A program made the translations under genes and the position numbers. A model generated the notes under the pieces. It was not told where the DNA came from and searched no databases. It saw only the letters and a list, made by a program, of their open reading frames with translations. From Leptoclinus maculatus (Eukaryota > Chordata > Actinopteri > Perciformes > Stichaeidae), in NCBI GenBank assembly GCA_032191485.1, contig JAVDOI010000016.1:7350270-7414269 (forward strand): a stretch of DNA of 64,000 nt, in the 5' to 3' direction. Shown piece by piece: positions 40,229 through 50,821 of this stretch; the stretch's first letter is position 1; each line of letters opens with the position of its first letter.

Positions 40229-41567
40229 CAGTGGTGGGCCGTCAGGGCCAGCAAGGCCTTCTCTGCTGGCCTAAACAGAATCACAAAGTTATTTCTTAAA
40301 TACACTACATGTATTATAATTTATACAAATATTTTTCCGATTATCTTATTTTCTCATTGCATAGTTACTGTCTTCCTCAGTTGCTCTGCTTCCAGTGCAG
40401 CTTGTTTTAAGTAGAGCTTTTATCCAATCAGATTTCACCTCTGTGTCTCTAGGTAAGAAGAGAGGCCCGAGGCCTGCAGACTCACAAGTGAATCCCTTTG
40501 CAATTTAAGTGAATGGGGACGATATTGTTGATTGTCATTGTCTTCAACCAATCAGATCTTTAGTTTGACATGTTGGGCGTATTCTTTGACGTGCCAGAGC
40601 CTTCTAGTTGGCCTACAAGTACATCAGCATTAACGGGCAGCTCAGTTTTAAGGTGCAGCACTGCAGGAAGGTGCAGCGTGCGCTGTGATTGGTCAGTGGG
40701 CGAGCACGTGACTATTGTGAAACGAAACTTAAAGTAGCCATCAGAGGCTTAGCCGACTAAGCCTCTGATGGCTACTTTAAGTTTCGTAAGTAGTAAGAGT
40801 TCAAATTGAAAGATGAAATTATGAATTTTTTTGCATTTTGCTTGGTGTAGATTTTTTTTTTACCTAGCTTTGTTTTTTTAACACTCAATGGCTGAAGGAG
40901 GAGGAGAAATGGATTTGTGAGTTGGGATTTAACCGTGGGATTAAACTCTTTGTCAACAAAGAAAGGAGGATGGAGTTTGTCTTTAATTAAGTGAACAGCA
41001 TTTGGTAAGTCAACTGCGTTTGTTTTTTTACATCTAATATCTGAATGGCCCTCGAGTGTGTTCCGCTGCAGTGTTGCTGGATTGATTTGTCATGCTCTGT
41101 TGTCATATGAATATATGTGACTGGTTATTGTGAGTTTGTTGTTGTCATTGTGTTAATTATATAGATTTGGACTATATGCATTGTCCGTTAATTACAAAGC
41201 ATACTGTCATGCGCAGAGTTATTGTTTGTTAAGCTAGTTTAGCGTAGCCTCCCAGAAGTGCGGTGCCTCAGCTGTCTTTTGTTTTGTTGTTTTTTGTTCC
41301 GGGTTCAGAGGTCACAAAGCCCGTTGTCTCCTACGTGAGCGCAGTCCACCGAAAACATTATATTTCCCACAATTTAAGCTTAGTATTATTCAAACGTATT
41401 GTTCGGTTCGTAAGCCTCGTACCAAACGGTTTAATACGAATATGTGTATTGTTACACCCGTAGAAACAAATAACCGTAGCTGTGGCATCATAATGAGATT
41501 ATTAGGTGGTGTTTCAGCTGCAGGACAGCACTGAAGGCCCAGGTATAAAATGCACGGCCTGCCACTG
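40229..41567 (+). mobile_element. complete hAT-like non-autonomous element with 8-bp target duplication
   Basis: The left end is CAGTGGTGGGCCGT and the right end read on the minus strand is CAGTGGCAGGCCGT (12 of 14 identical). GTGTTTAT flanks both ends exactly (40221-40228 and 41568-41575), so insertion with an 8-bp target duplication is clear. The element is 1339 bp and carries no recognisable transposase. It holds a 66-bp perfect palindrome at 40722-40787. A related but decayed copy lies in the opposite orientation at 12357-13039. The well-kept duplication and ends suggest a more recent insertion than the other copy. Confidence 0.9.
40722..40787. repeat. perfect 66-bp palindrome (31-bp arms, 4-nt centre)
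   Basis: The left arm runs 40722-40752 and begins ACGAAACTTAAAGTAGCCAT. The right arm runs 40757-40787 and is its exact reverse complement. The centre is CCGA. The symmetry stops at 40721/40788. If transcribed, it would give a fully paired hairpin of pre-miRNA-like size. It sits about 500 bp inside the left end of the hAT-like element. Confidence 0.95.
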
Positions 41568-44006
41568 GTGTTTATACTGTGTTACTAACAAATGTTTTTC
41601 TTGCCAACAGAGTGTACACGTTTCTGTACACACTTCACTGCTTGAGACTCTGGTCTAATCTTTATTTAAGTACCACTTTCATGTAGCCCTGTGGTGTTTT
41701 TGGAAAGGATTGTGGATACTTCAGCTTAATCATCGTGGGCCAGACGTAGACATTTTTGAGTCATTTTTAAACACCATTAAAATTTACGGCACACAACCAA
41801 AATCAAGATTACAGTCACAGTAACTAACATATGCAAGTTCTGATGTGTCCAACCCCCCCCCCACACACGCTCTGTGGATGTAAACTGTCATGACCCAAAT
41901 ACAGAGAAGAAACATTGTTGAGCTCATCCTATATTTATGTAATTTAATGAGCCAAAATTAGATTACAAGAACAAACACACATGGAGCATTTGCATAATCT
42001 CCTAGGTTTAAATTCAGTTACACTGAATTATGACTGGGCCAAATGAATGGGGAGGGCCTTGTCCTGCACTCTATCATGTGGCAACATCCATATGTATATT
42101 ACCTCTCACTGTTTTCCTCAGGTTTAAACACAGATCCTCTCTTTTGGGCCCCTGGCATGTCAAAGGAGCTAGTTGTCCAGTTTTGCCAGTATTCACAATC
42201 AACAATGTATAGTTGCAAATAATTGGGATAAATTGAAGAATCAGGAATAACAATCCCTTCATCAATGAGAGGGAAGGAAAGGAAGAGCACGAACAAATGA
42301 TAATGATAACGTGCTCGGCTGTTGGCAGCATGGCTATGAATAGCCATCTTTTACTCCGAGGTGGGATTACATTTAATTTAGAGGAGCTTTCAAGGGGCAA
42401 AGAGAAAATAGGTGTTCAACAGTAATCAGCAGGGTTATATTGATTTTCAATTTAGGGAGCAGCATTTTTTATTCAAATTTGTCAATTACACACTTTAATG
42501 CACTTAGGAAAACCAGCCGTTGTTGGAATGATGTGATATTTGAGATGAGTAATAAGCAATAAAGTGCAACACACACCTGTTGCAAATGACACACATTAAA
42601 AGACACGCACCCATTATTGTAATGTACACCCAAACACCGCTGGATGGATGAACGTCAAGAGGCCACTTTCGCAGCGTCAATGGCGGTACATCTTTTCACA
42701 ATAGCAGCAATTGATCACTTTGGCTCCTGGAATCGGCTCATCCTGGCTACAGTATTCAAACTACCTCCTCTGTCTGCATGACGGCATGTTTGCTACAGGT
42801 GTCAGTCGACGTGCATCAACACTCCTCAACGCTGCCAATGTGTTGCATGAAAACATTTTTTTTGGAAAGAGAACGAATGTGCACATGTTAAACTTTTCAC
42901 CACCATGTCTACTGCAAAACAGAAACGACTGAAATTTGACAAATGCTAATGATCATGTTCTCAGGCTAAGACTATATATGATGTGCATAACATGAAGTGG
43001 GCATGACAACAGCAGATAAGTTACAATATGATGCAACAACAATACAATGCAATCAAGAGCAACATGCTCACCACCAATTTTCTTTAAAAAAGTACTTGTC
43101 AAGCCTCAGTTGTATTGCATTAAATTGCACAGGTGTTCTTGTTTTTTTGTCTACCCCTGTACACATTTTAGTTTCATATCGCATGCATTTACAGCCCACC
43201 ATCGCATGATTGTTGAAGCCCCATCCAACTGGAACAACACAGTGCCAAATTCCTCAAAAACCTTTCACAGACAACACCCCTTATCTTTCCAGCACTGCCT
43301 GGGGTTATACGAGCATCCAGAAAGCTGTGAAGCTAATGGTCGGCAACCCATGAGCATTATGACATTCATCTGCGCCCTCACTACGGGATAACTAGCTCCC
43401 TGAGTCTCACCGCAATTTATTCAAGCCTCCAAATAATACGTTTACCTACTGTGATGCGCTGCAGGATCCCTACATATCTTATTTCCCAGTGCCCAACACT
43501 CCCACACGCCAAAACACTTCTTTGCACACTGCATAGTGATGTCTAACCTCCCACTCTTGTTGCTTCGGGGTCAAATTAGACGACTACTCTTAATAATTTC
43601 ACCCAAGACCGATCTCCATATACCAGGTTGGCTGGGCCCTCAGTCTACCTTGGAATTATTTGTCCACATCCCCCCTGCAGAAATAACCTTTTTGATTAAA
43701 AAAGACATAATGATATCCAGATAGGGAGTATATTTTCTTTTAAAACAATGCCTTTGGAAAGCTTGCAAGAAGGAGGGGAAATAATTGTGGAACATGTGTG
43801 TTTGGACTCTGATATCAGTGTTCCTATCCACTGTGCTGACCGTATTTCACGATGTATAGTTTTACATTTTTACTTAATGTGTTAGATAATTGCTTACTGT
43901 TCATTTGCGGGTGTGTTTATGTGTATGTGCACACAGCAGCACATGTGTTTATACAGTATGTATGACATACTAAACGGGAATCTTGGGGTGTATCTTTGTG
44001 TGTTTG

Positions 44007-44344
44007 TAGGGTCGAGCGATGTGGAGATAATCAAATATCGCTATATTTTTTATCAAATACCTCTTTCAATATTGCAACGATATTGTAAGGTCGACCATTA
44101 GTGCTTTTACAAAATATTTACACAATGAGATTTTTGATAAATAATCTCCAGTAATGAGGATATAATGATTAAGTAGGTTAAGGCAAATAATATAACAGCT
44201 AGAACAGTCTGATATTTTACTTTACTGTAATGCAGCCTTTAAAACCAGGAAAAGACAACAATGCCATATTATGATATCCGAAATTGAAGAAGATACCTCT
44301 CTTATCACGATATTGATATAATATCAATATATTGCACAGCTCTA
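44007..44344. mobile_element. MITE of the Tc/mariner type (common teleost repeat)
   Basis: The left end reads TAGGGTCGAGCGATGTGG and the right end, on the minus strand, TAGAGCTGTGCAATATATTG, so the ends are degenerate inverted repeats starting at TA. Internally it is rich in CGATAT and GATATC-like words and includes ACAAAATATTTACACAATGA and CAGCCTTTAAAACCAGGAAA, which I recognise from a high-copy fish repeat. It is 338 bp with no coding capacity. Confidence 0.7.
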
Positions 44345-44569
44345 TGTATATGATGTATGTGTGCGCTCGTAAAGGATGTCTGCATGTCTGTGTCTGAATA
44401 CATTTTGTGTGTTTTGGGGTTCCCACTCCGAGAAAGTGTCTTTCACCAAAAACCGTGTCAGGCTGTTTAATGAGGGCATTTCTCCTGTGGTTTGGCCCTA
44501 TTTTAAACTGCAGCCAGACTCTTGGTCAGCAGAGGAAAAATTGTGGTGTCTGTGAGAGTGTGTTCACTC

Positions 44570-44571
<2 letters not shown>

Positions 44572-44651
<80 letters not shown>
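44572..44651. repeat. long TG microsatellite
   Basis: About 80 bases of uninterrupted GT units, the longest pure array in the window. Confidence 0.97.
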
Positions 44652-44653
<2 letters not shown>

Positions 44654-44953
44654 TACATGAATACCTGGAGTATAAGAGTTTGTGCGTTAGCACGCGTGTG
44701 TATTTTTGTATGTGTGTTCATGCAGCCATATTTAAATTACTAGTATTTTCCAGGTTATCACAGACAATTTTAACTTGAGCATTAATCCTAAACTGGACAG
44801 TTACATTAGCTATTATTCTTGCCTAAAATACATCCTAAAAAAAAATATTCCCATGAAGACATGACAACTGGCAAGAATCCCAAAATATCCTCACTCTCTG
44901 AAGGTAGACCTCTATACTCACAAGAATAGAAACATATGCTGGTTTGCTGTGTA

Positions 44954-44978
44954 TGTGTGTGTGTGTGTGTGTGTGTGA
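44954..44978. repeat. TG microsatellite
   Basis: About twelve GT units ending in GAGAGCGAG. Confidence 0.9.
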
Positions 44979-45079
44979 GAGCGAGTGGGCATCACATTTA
45001 TTAAGTGTAGCAGTATCAAATATACACTATTAGGGAATGCCCATTAAACTGCAGGCCCTGCACTGTGACTTGACAGATT

Positions 45080-45415
45080 CAGATCAGCTTTATCATCCAA
45101 CACCGGGGAATTTGTTTGGTCCAGTGCTTCAGACACAAGGACACCATAAAGTCCACAGTAAAAACAATAAGACCACAATATACTCAGAATAAAACACATT
45201 TGATAATGCCGAGACTGAGACAGAATAAACAATAAGGTGAAATTGCATTTTTAAAAACAGTCAATTCACTTTTAAATCAAACGTGACTTAAAAAGTGACC
45301 TGTTGAGCTATATGTTATTCTGGCTGATGACTTGAGGGAAAATAGTTCTTGTATCCATCTGTTTTGATTTTGTGACGAAGTCTTTCCCTGCGTCAGGTTG
45401 AAAATTGAAATAAAT
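45080..45415 (-). repeat. degenerate LINE-like 3' fragment
   Basis: It opens with CAGCTTTATCATCCAACACC and GGGAATTTGTTTGG and ends with GTTCTTGTATCCATCTGTTT and GACGAAGTCTTTCCCTGCG. The latter resembles, on the minus strand, the post-RT coding tail seen more clearly at 2235-2945. No intact frame remains. The match is by eye and weak in the middle. Confidence 0.45.
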
Positions 45416-46489
45416 GGGGTTGGATACTATCCTGTAAACATTTTTTATTTTTGTAGGATGAGTTTGGTTTACAGGCTAGTGGCTGTTTTCCCGCTTTCCT
45501 GATTTGTCGTTGCAGCCTGGCTTGGTCCTTTTTGCAAAAGATACCAAACACACATATAAGACAAAAAGACAGAACACTGTCCACAGGAAGGTGAACGTTA
45601 AATGACTCTCCTATGATCAATAAATACCACATTGTTATTGACAAAACTGGATTTTATCTTAAAAACTAATGTTAAATACGTGTCGGACTAGGAGGATGAG
45701 ATACAACGATCAGCTTCTGCAACAGACACAAAAAAATACCAAGCAGTCTGACTCTTATCTGATGAATTTTCTTCTAATATTACTACATGTCCCTGTGGCC
45801 ACAAGGCTCCTTGGGGATCTCCAGTTTTTGGGGTCAGACTGGAGATTTTCTCTCTCTTTTCATTATCCCTAACAGTCTACTGTATAACTGCACAATTGAA
45901 GTCGAAATGAGAGCATTTCTTGCAAAAGATAATGACCCAGGGATATACTCCAAAGTCATTTTAAAATAATTACCATGAAATGCTATTAACAAAGTGAAGC
46001 ACTCAATTCTGGAAGTTACTTTACAGTTGAAATATGGGGTTTCTGACATGTTTTGTTATAAAGTTTCTGCCCCAACAAGCCAATTTCTTCTGGGAAATGG
46101 AGCTGAATGTGGAAATATAATGACATGAAGGTGTGGGTTAGAGGTCCACTGCTCTGATGAAAACCTGCATGGCCTGGTTCTAACAGAGATCTGTCGAGGT
46201 GAAACATATTCTGATTAAAAGAGACTACAGAGGACCTCAGAGCTGCTGAGGCTCAAAAAACACTGAGAATGGAAAGAAAGGGAATTCTGAAAGACCCACG
46301 CCTCCATCAATCACCAGCTCAGCAGAGGAATGGAAAAAAATGCAAGAGATTCAGCACCATTTCTGATCAGGGACTGGGCATTCTGTAAGGATTGCTGCAA
46401 GATAACTTTATTATTCAAAGAGGTGTCAAAAAAATGTAGCCTAACAGCGATGCTTTCTGGGTATCTCTTGCACCGACTAAATCCCACAA

Positions 46490-47100
46490 TAAGAAAATCA
46501 GAGAAATGCAGAGAAAACTATTGTATTGCTGCACGTGTAATGTTTGTCTCACATTACCTGGTTGCTTCATGGAACAATGCTCTGTGGACAAACGAGACAC
46601 AGCGCAATATTGAAACAAAGAAAAACACTCTACAACCTCCATCTACAGCGAGTATTATGGTTATGGAGTTGGTGCCTCAGGGCCAGCGCAGATTGCAATC
46701 ATTGGTGGAACATTTAATTCAAAATTGTTTTTCAAGAAATTGTACAGACAAATATCAGGGGTGGCTGTTTGTCATTTGAAACTTAACATAACTTTCGTCA
46801 CACAGTAATACAAAGAGCAATCAGTAACTCAAGGGGTTGAACTAATAAAAAAAACTTGAGCATAATCAAGTCCAAGACACCTGACCTTAAACCAATTACA
46901 ACGCTGCAGTGTGACTTGGAGCAAGCCACCCATGCAAAGTATTTCAATAATACCAATTAACTCCAGCTGCTGAATAAGACTGAGTGTCCAGAATTCCTCC
47001 TGTTTGCTTTGCAGGCCTGATCAGCAGCTAAAGAAAACATATGGATGCAACTTATTGCCGACAAAAACGTACCCAAACATAAAGGTCCACGGATTTCCCC
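46490..47100 (+). pseudogene. decayed Tc1/mariner transposase
   Basis: Scattered frames on the + strand recall the C-terminal half of fish Tc1 transposase: WNNALWTNET near 46572-46601 (usual form WNNVLWTDET), SIMV near 46650, AIIGGTFNSK near 46697-46727 in another frame, and TPDLKPITTLQCDLEQATHA near 46879-46938 (the DLNPIE block). Multiple stops, frameshifts and an internal deletion show it is dead. The N-terminal DNA-binding part and the terminal inverted repeats were not recognised. Just downstream, exon C begins at 47362, so this relic lies within 300 bp of the splice acceptor. Confidence 0.7.
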
Positions 47101-47361
47101 ACCTTCTCTCTGAGCAGTGATGTCAGTATAGGGTTTTAGTTTGAATTCACTCACACATGCTACATGCCATGACACAACTATGATTCTTCTCACATCTCAA
47201 TATCAAATGCTTTAAAGTGCATTGCATATTCACTATATCCACAATGTGCATGCACAAAGCATAAAGCTGTTGCAGTAAATGTGCTGTTTAATTCATCTGA
47301 ATGCCTGAGGGTAAAAACGGTCTTTCTCGACATTGCTTATCTTGTGTATTCCTCTTTCCAG

Positions 47362-47467
47362 CTCTAACAAATGTGAAGCTGTGGGCCATCGACCGACAAT
47401 GTTTTCAGACGATCATGATGAGGACGGGTCTCATCAAGCACCAAGAGTATATGGAGTTTCTGAAAAG
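47362..47467 (+). CDS. prkg1: prkg1 exon C: C-terminal helices of CNB-A
   Basis: This 106-bp exon has an acceptor ending CTCTTTCCAG and donor GTGAGA. The first two bases complete a Thr codon and the last two open a Ser codon. The translation is TLTNVKLWAIDRQCFQTIMM then RTGLIKHQEYMEFLK, matching human PKG I-alpha from about Thr182 to Ser217. It covers the end of the CNB-A beta barrel and the B/C helices leading into the inter-domain helix. Cys195, the partner of Cys117 in the known CNB-A disulfide, is kept in DRQCFQ. Differences from human are LTNV for LVNV and HQEYM for HTEYM. Confidence 0.97.
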
Positions 47468-50317
47468 GTGAGAAACCCCAATTGTCCCACAACGACAGAT
47501 AAATGGCCCTGAATAGGACTTTGATTTGAAATGCAATGAATGAATTAACTAAATGGATGGAGGAGAATATGTGAGAGCAGTTTCCCTGAGGATTCCTTAT
47601 TCATTTTTGACTAACAAATTATCTAACTCTAAATTAATTGCCGGTGTGTCACCGAAGGTGTCATTCATCCAACTGATAAAATACCTAGTAGCTGTATCAT
47701 CTTTCTTTAATATCCCTATCTCAATCAGAGAGCTTTGCAGCCTAACCACCAGAAGCCCATTGTCACTTAAAAGGCCTGCATGGAGTATAGGATGAAAGGA
47801 AAGACTCATCAAAAGACAGAGGGAGAGCAGCGATCCGGATGCATGAGAGATTCAATTCTAGTATAAATCTCTCTTGTCCCCTGTCTCTGTTCAACTTTCC
47901 TGTTTTTCTTTCATCCACTTTGGTCTTCATCAAGCCAATTTTGAATATTATATCACATCTTCCCTATCTTTCAAATGCCACACCAATCATGACTTTGTTT
48001 TCAGGGCCGATATTAGAAGCTGCTCTGTTGTCTTCTCTCTTCCTCTCATATGTTTCTGTTTTTGTTTAAAGTTGCCGGTGATAAAAGCACACACTCTGCC
48101 GAGGATCATTTCTACTGAACGAGGCCTCGTGAATAACTGTGATCATGATCAGACTCTGACACTACAGAGATGTTTCAAGGCAGGCAGGAAACAACAACTT
48201 TTCACTAGATATTTCCAACACATCCTCATACCTAAACTACAAAATCGGTCGTACGTCAGTACCTTTCAAGACAACTCCAGAAATATAGAAATGTCACAAT
48301 AATTCTGCCTTTGCTTCTGAGAGTGGACTTTATTATTCACAGTAATGTAAGATATTGCTGGTTTGGGAAACATAAACACAAGTTGCTTCAAGTGTTTGAC
48401 CATAATGACAAACGCTTTCGTTGTTTCTGGCGAGAACAGTCTCCCTGGATAGTGTAACAGTCTGTGACATTTGCAGGTCAGTCACAATAAAGCCACTTTG
48501 CTGTATCCTCAGCACCCTTTCACCACGAAGGAAGACATTTAATACTAAAAATATATTTTCCAACCACCACCATCCCAAAAAAATCTACTAATCTTACTTT
48601 CATGTTCCTAAGACTGAAGCAATTTTCGTGATGGCTTTGACTAAAGACAGACACTTGCTATCTCTTCACTGAGTATATGAGCATGTACTGTGTGGCAGCT
48701 GTGGCCTCTCAGCAGCTCTTATATAACAGATAAGTAAATATTTAATAGATATTACTTGGTTTGGGCTCACTCTATGTGTGTTTGGTTTATGAAGGGGTAG
48801 CTGGGGTGGGCAATTAGATATTTATCGCATCATTTGTTATTGTAATGTAAATAATTATATGTTCCGGTTCCCGAGAAGCAAATCTAATAAAAGAGCTGTC
48901 GTTAATTCATGCGTAAGAACAAACACGCTGGTCCCTAAGTCTTCTACCCACTGGTAATTTTTCCAACTATATATTTGCTCTCACAAGTTGTGGAGGAGGA
49001 ACACAGATGAAAAACTGACAGGGAAATCCCACATGATATTACATACGGGAAGTGAGAATGCTTGTGAAGACCTTTTTCATTACCTCTTTCTAGCATGTAT
49101 TAGAAATCGTTCAGGCACATTGCTCCAAGAAGGCCGACTGCGGGGGGTAGTGTGTGATGAACTGACAAACATCACAAAATTTCATATTGCTGTGAATTGA
49201 TATTTTTAAAAGGTTGGTGGGCAATAGCCCTCTACCTCTACCCTCGGCCCCCTTCCACTTTAGGTAAAAGTCTAGCTATAAGGCATGGAATAAAAGCAGA
49301 CAGCCATCCGCTAAACAATATGTGAAAAGGAGCAGGAAATGAGCATGGGAAAGCGTTAATCAGACCCCAAAGAAGTGCTGGTTTCTCTCTGCGTTTCCAG
49401 GATTGCCAGAGAAATTATTTAAAGTTGTCCTATGTTTTACTCACAGTGGCACAGTGCCATGAGTGTTATGTTAGAATGTTTCAAATGATCAAAAACACCA
49501 CATTAGCGAAACGGCACTTCCCCACTGGCCTCGTATAATTAATTAATTTCCTGCAACACAATTAAGTTGTTGGATTGGAATTTTACTACAACAGAGGCTT
49601 TTTGTTTGTGTCAACAGCTTCGCAGCTCAAGGGATTGAAACTCCATATGTTTCATGTGAAGTAGGGTCAGCTGATTAACTAGAGCCTCTGTGGAGGAGGC
49701 AACAACCCGAGGATGTACACAGCGGCTTGGGCCCGGGTTGGGGACCAAGGCAAGATGGTTCAGATTACTGTAATAAAGCATGGAAAATGAGGGGGAAGAG
49801 GGAGATGGAGGAACACACAGAGTGATAGATGATATAGGGAGATATGCCCTTTGTTCACCAACAGGGGTTATTTTCCTCCTTGATAAACACTGGGCCAGTT
49901 TTATTTAGTAGGCTTGATAACAGGCAGATAGGGTTCATTTAGGCTGCCGGGAAGCCAACAGAACAAACATTAGGGCCTCATACTGGTCTATTCAACCAAG
50001 GATCTGATTCCCTGCTGAGTAACTAGACACGTTGCCGAGCTTATGCTGAAATATTTATATGCACCATCTGTAATACAATATACAGGCCAACGGCAATAGC
50101 ATAATATTGATTTTGATGTGTTCCTGTTGCTACTTTTTATACAGATCAAGGGTCTGCTTTGATTCTCGTCAATACTTTCAAAGCCAATACCTATACTAAG
50201 CTGCCATCCACATCTTTTTTTTCCGACAACAACAACAACAAAAGTCTTAATCAGTAATATGTGTAATATGTAGGAACCTTTTCGATCTAAAAGCACTTTA
50301 TTTTCTTTCTCCTGCAG
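47468..50317 (+). other. prkg1: prkg1 intron C-D, 2.85 kb
   Basis: Runs from donor GTGAGA to an acceptor ending CTTTCTCCTGCAG. It is AT-rich with no clear transposon. A sequence at about 48800-48850 (GGTGGGCAATTAGATATTTATCG) faintly recalls the MITE at 44007 but is too short to call. No other exon was seen. Confidence 0.9.
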
Positions 50318-50381
50318 CGTTCCCACATTCCACGACCTGCAGGAAGATATTCTGAGCAAGCTTGCCGATGTCCTTGAGGAG
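50318..50381 (+). CDS. prkg1: prkg1 exon D: linker between CNB-A and CNB-B
   Basis: This short 64-bp exon has a strong acceptor (TTTCTTTCTCCTGCAG) and donor GTAAGT. The first base completes Ser217 and the exon ends on a full codon. The translation is VPTFHDLQEDILSKLADVLE plus a final Glu, matching human about Val218-Glu238. It encodes the end of the long inter-domain helix and the start of CNB-B. The stretch FHDLQED differs from human FQSLPEE, so this small exon is among the more divergent parts of the visible protein. Confidence 0.96.
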
Positions 50382-50807
50382 GTAAGTGCCTTGTTCCAAA
50401 GCCTGTGACACCTGCAGCACAAAGCAGATGTCACAAGTCTACTCCACACATCTTAACAGATTTCCATACATGCCCTTTCCTTTATTGCAGAGAGAGCGGT
50501 GAACCAGAAGGGGAATGAGAGGACATAATCCAGATAGTGAGCTCTGGGTGAAGGCAGGTGCAGATTTTGGAGGGGAATTAAAGAAACAAAGTGTGCATAG
50601 TTGGGATTTCAGAGTAATTGTTGCTCTTTCAGTATGTGCTCAGTGTGCTGATGTTAAACCAAATAGTCCACCTACTAACTGACAGTCAGTATACTGCTGC
50701 CAGAAGCCATTTCAGGTTTCAATGGGGGCGGAGGGGGGCAAACAATCTAAGCAAGCTGAGGCACATCGTAATCCATTTTATTTGATTATGTAAGACATCC
50801 ATTAAAT

Positions 50808-50821
50808 GTCACCATGGTAAC
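50808..50821. promoter_or_regulatory. candidate X-box (RFX-type) motif
   Basis: GTCACCATGGTAAC fits the RFX consensus GTNRCC, 2 bases, RGYAAC without mismatch. It lies about 430 bp downstream of exon D. Evidence is motif only. Confidence 0.4.

Larger units (their letters stand above)
22990..47361 (+). other. prkg1: prkg1 intron B-C, 24.4 kb
   Basis: This is the largest complete intron in the window, from donor GTGAGT to an acceptor ending CTCTTTCCAG. It holds two intact hAT-like non-autonomous elements (25018-26001, 40229-41567), a mariner-like MITE (44007-44344), a LINE-like 3' fragment (about 45080-45415), a decayed Tc1 transposase (about 46490-47100) and six TG/CA arrays. A possible Harbinger-like sequence (TTCACTAA facing TTAGTGAA, about 36958-37054) is too weak to list. 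In 26-28, 31-32.5, 35-36.9 and 37.5-40.2 kb I saw nothing beyond AT-rich unique-looking sequence. Confidence 0.9.
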
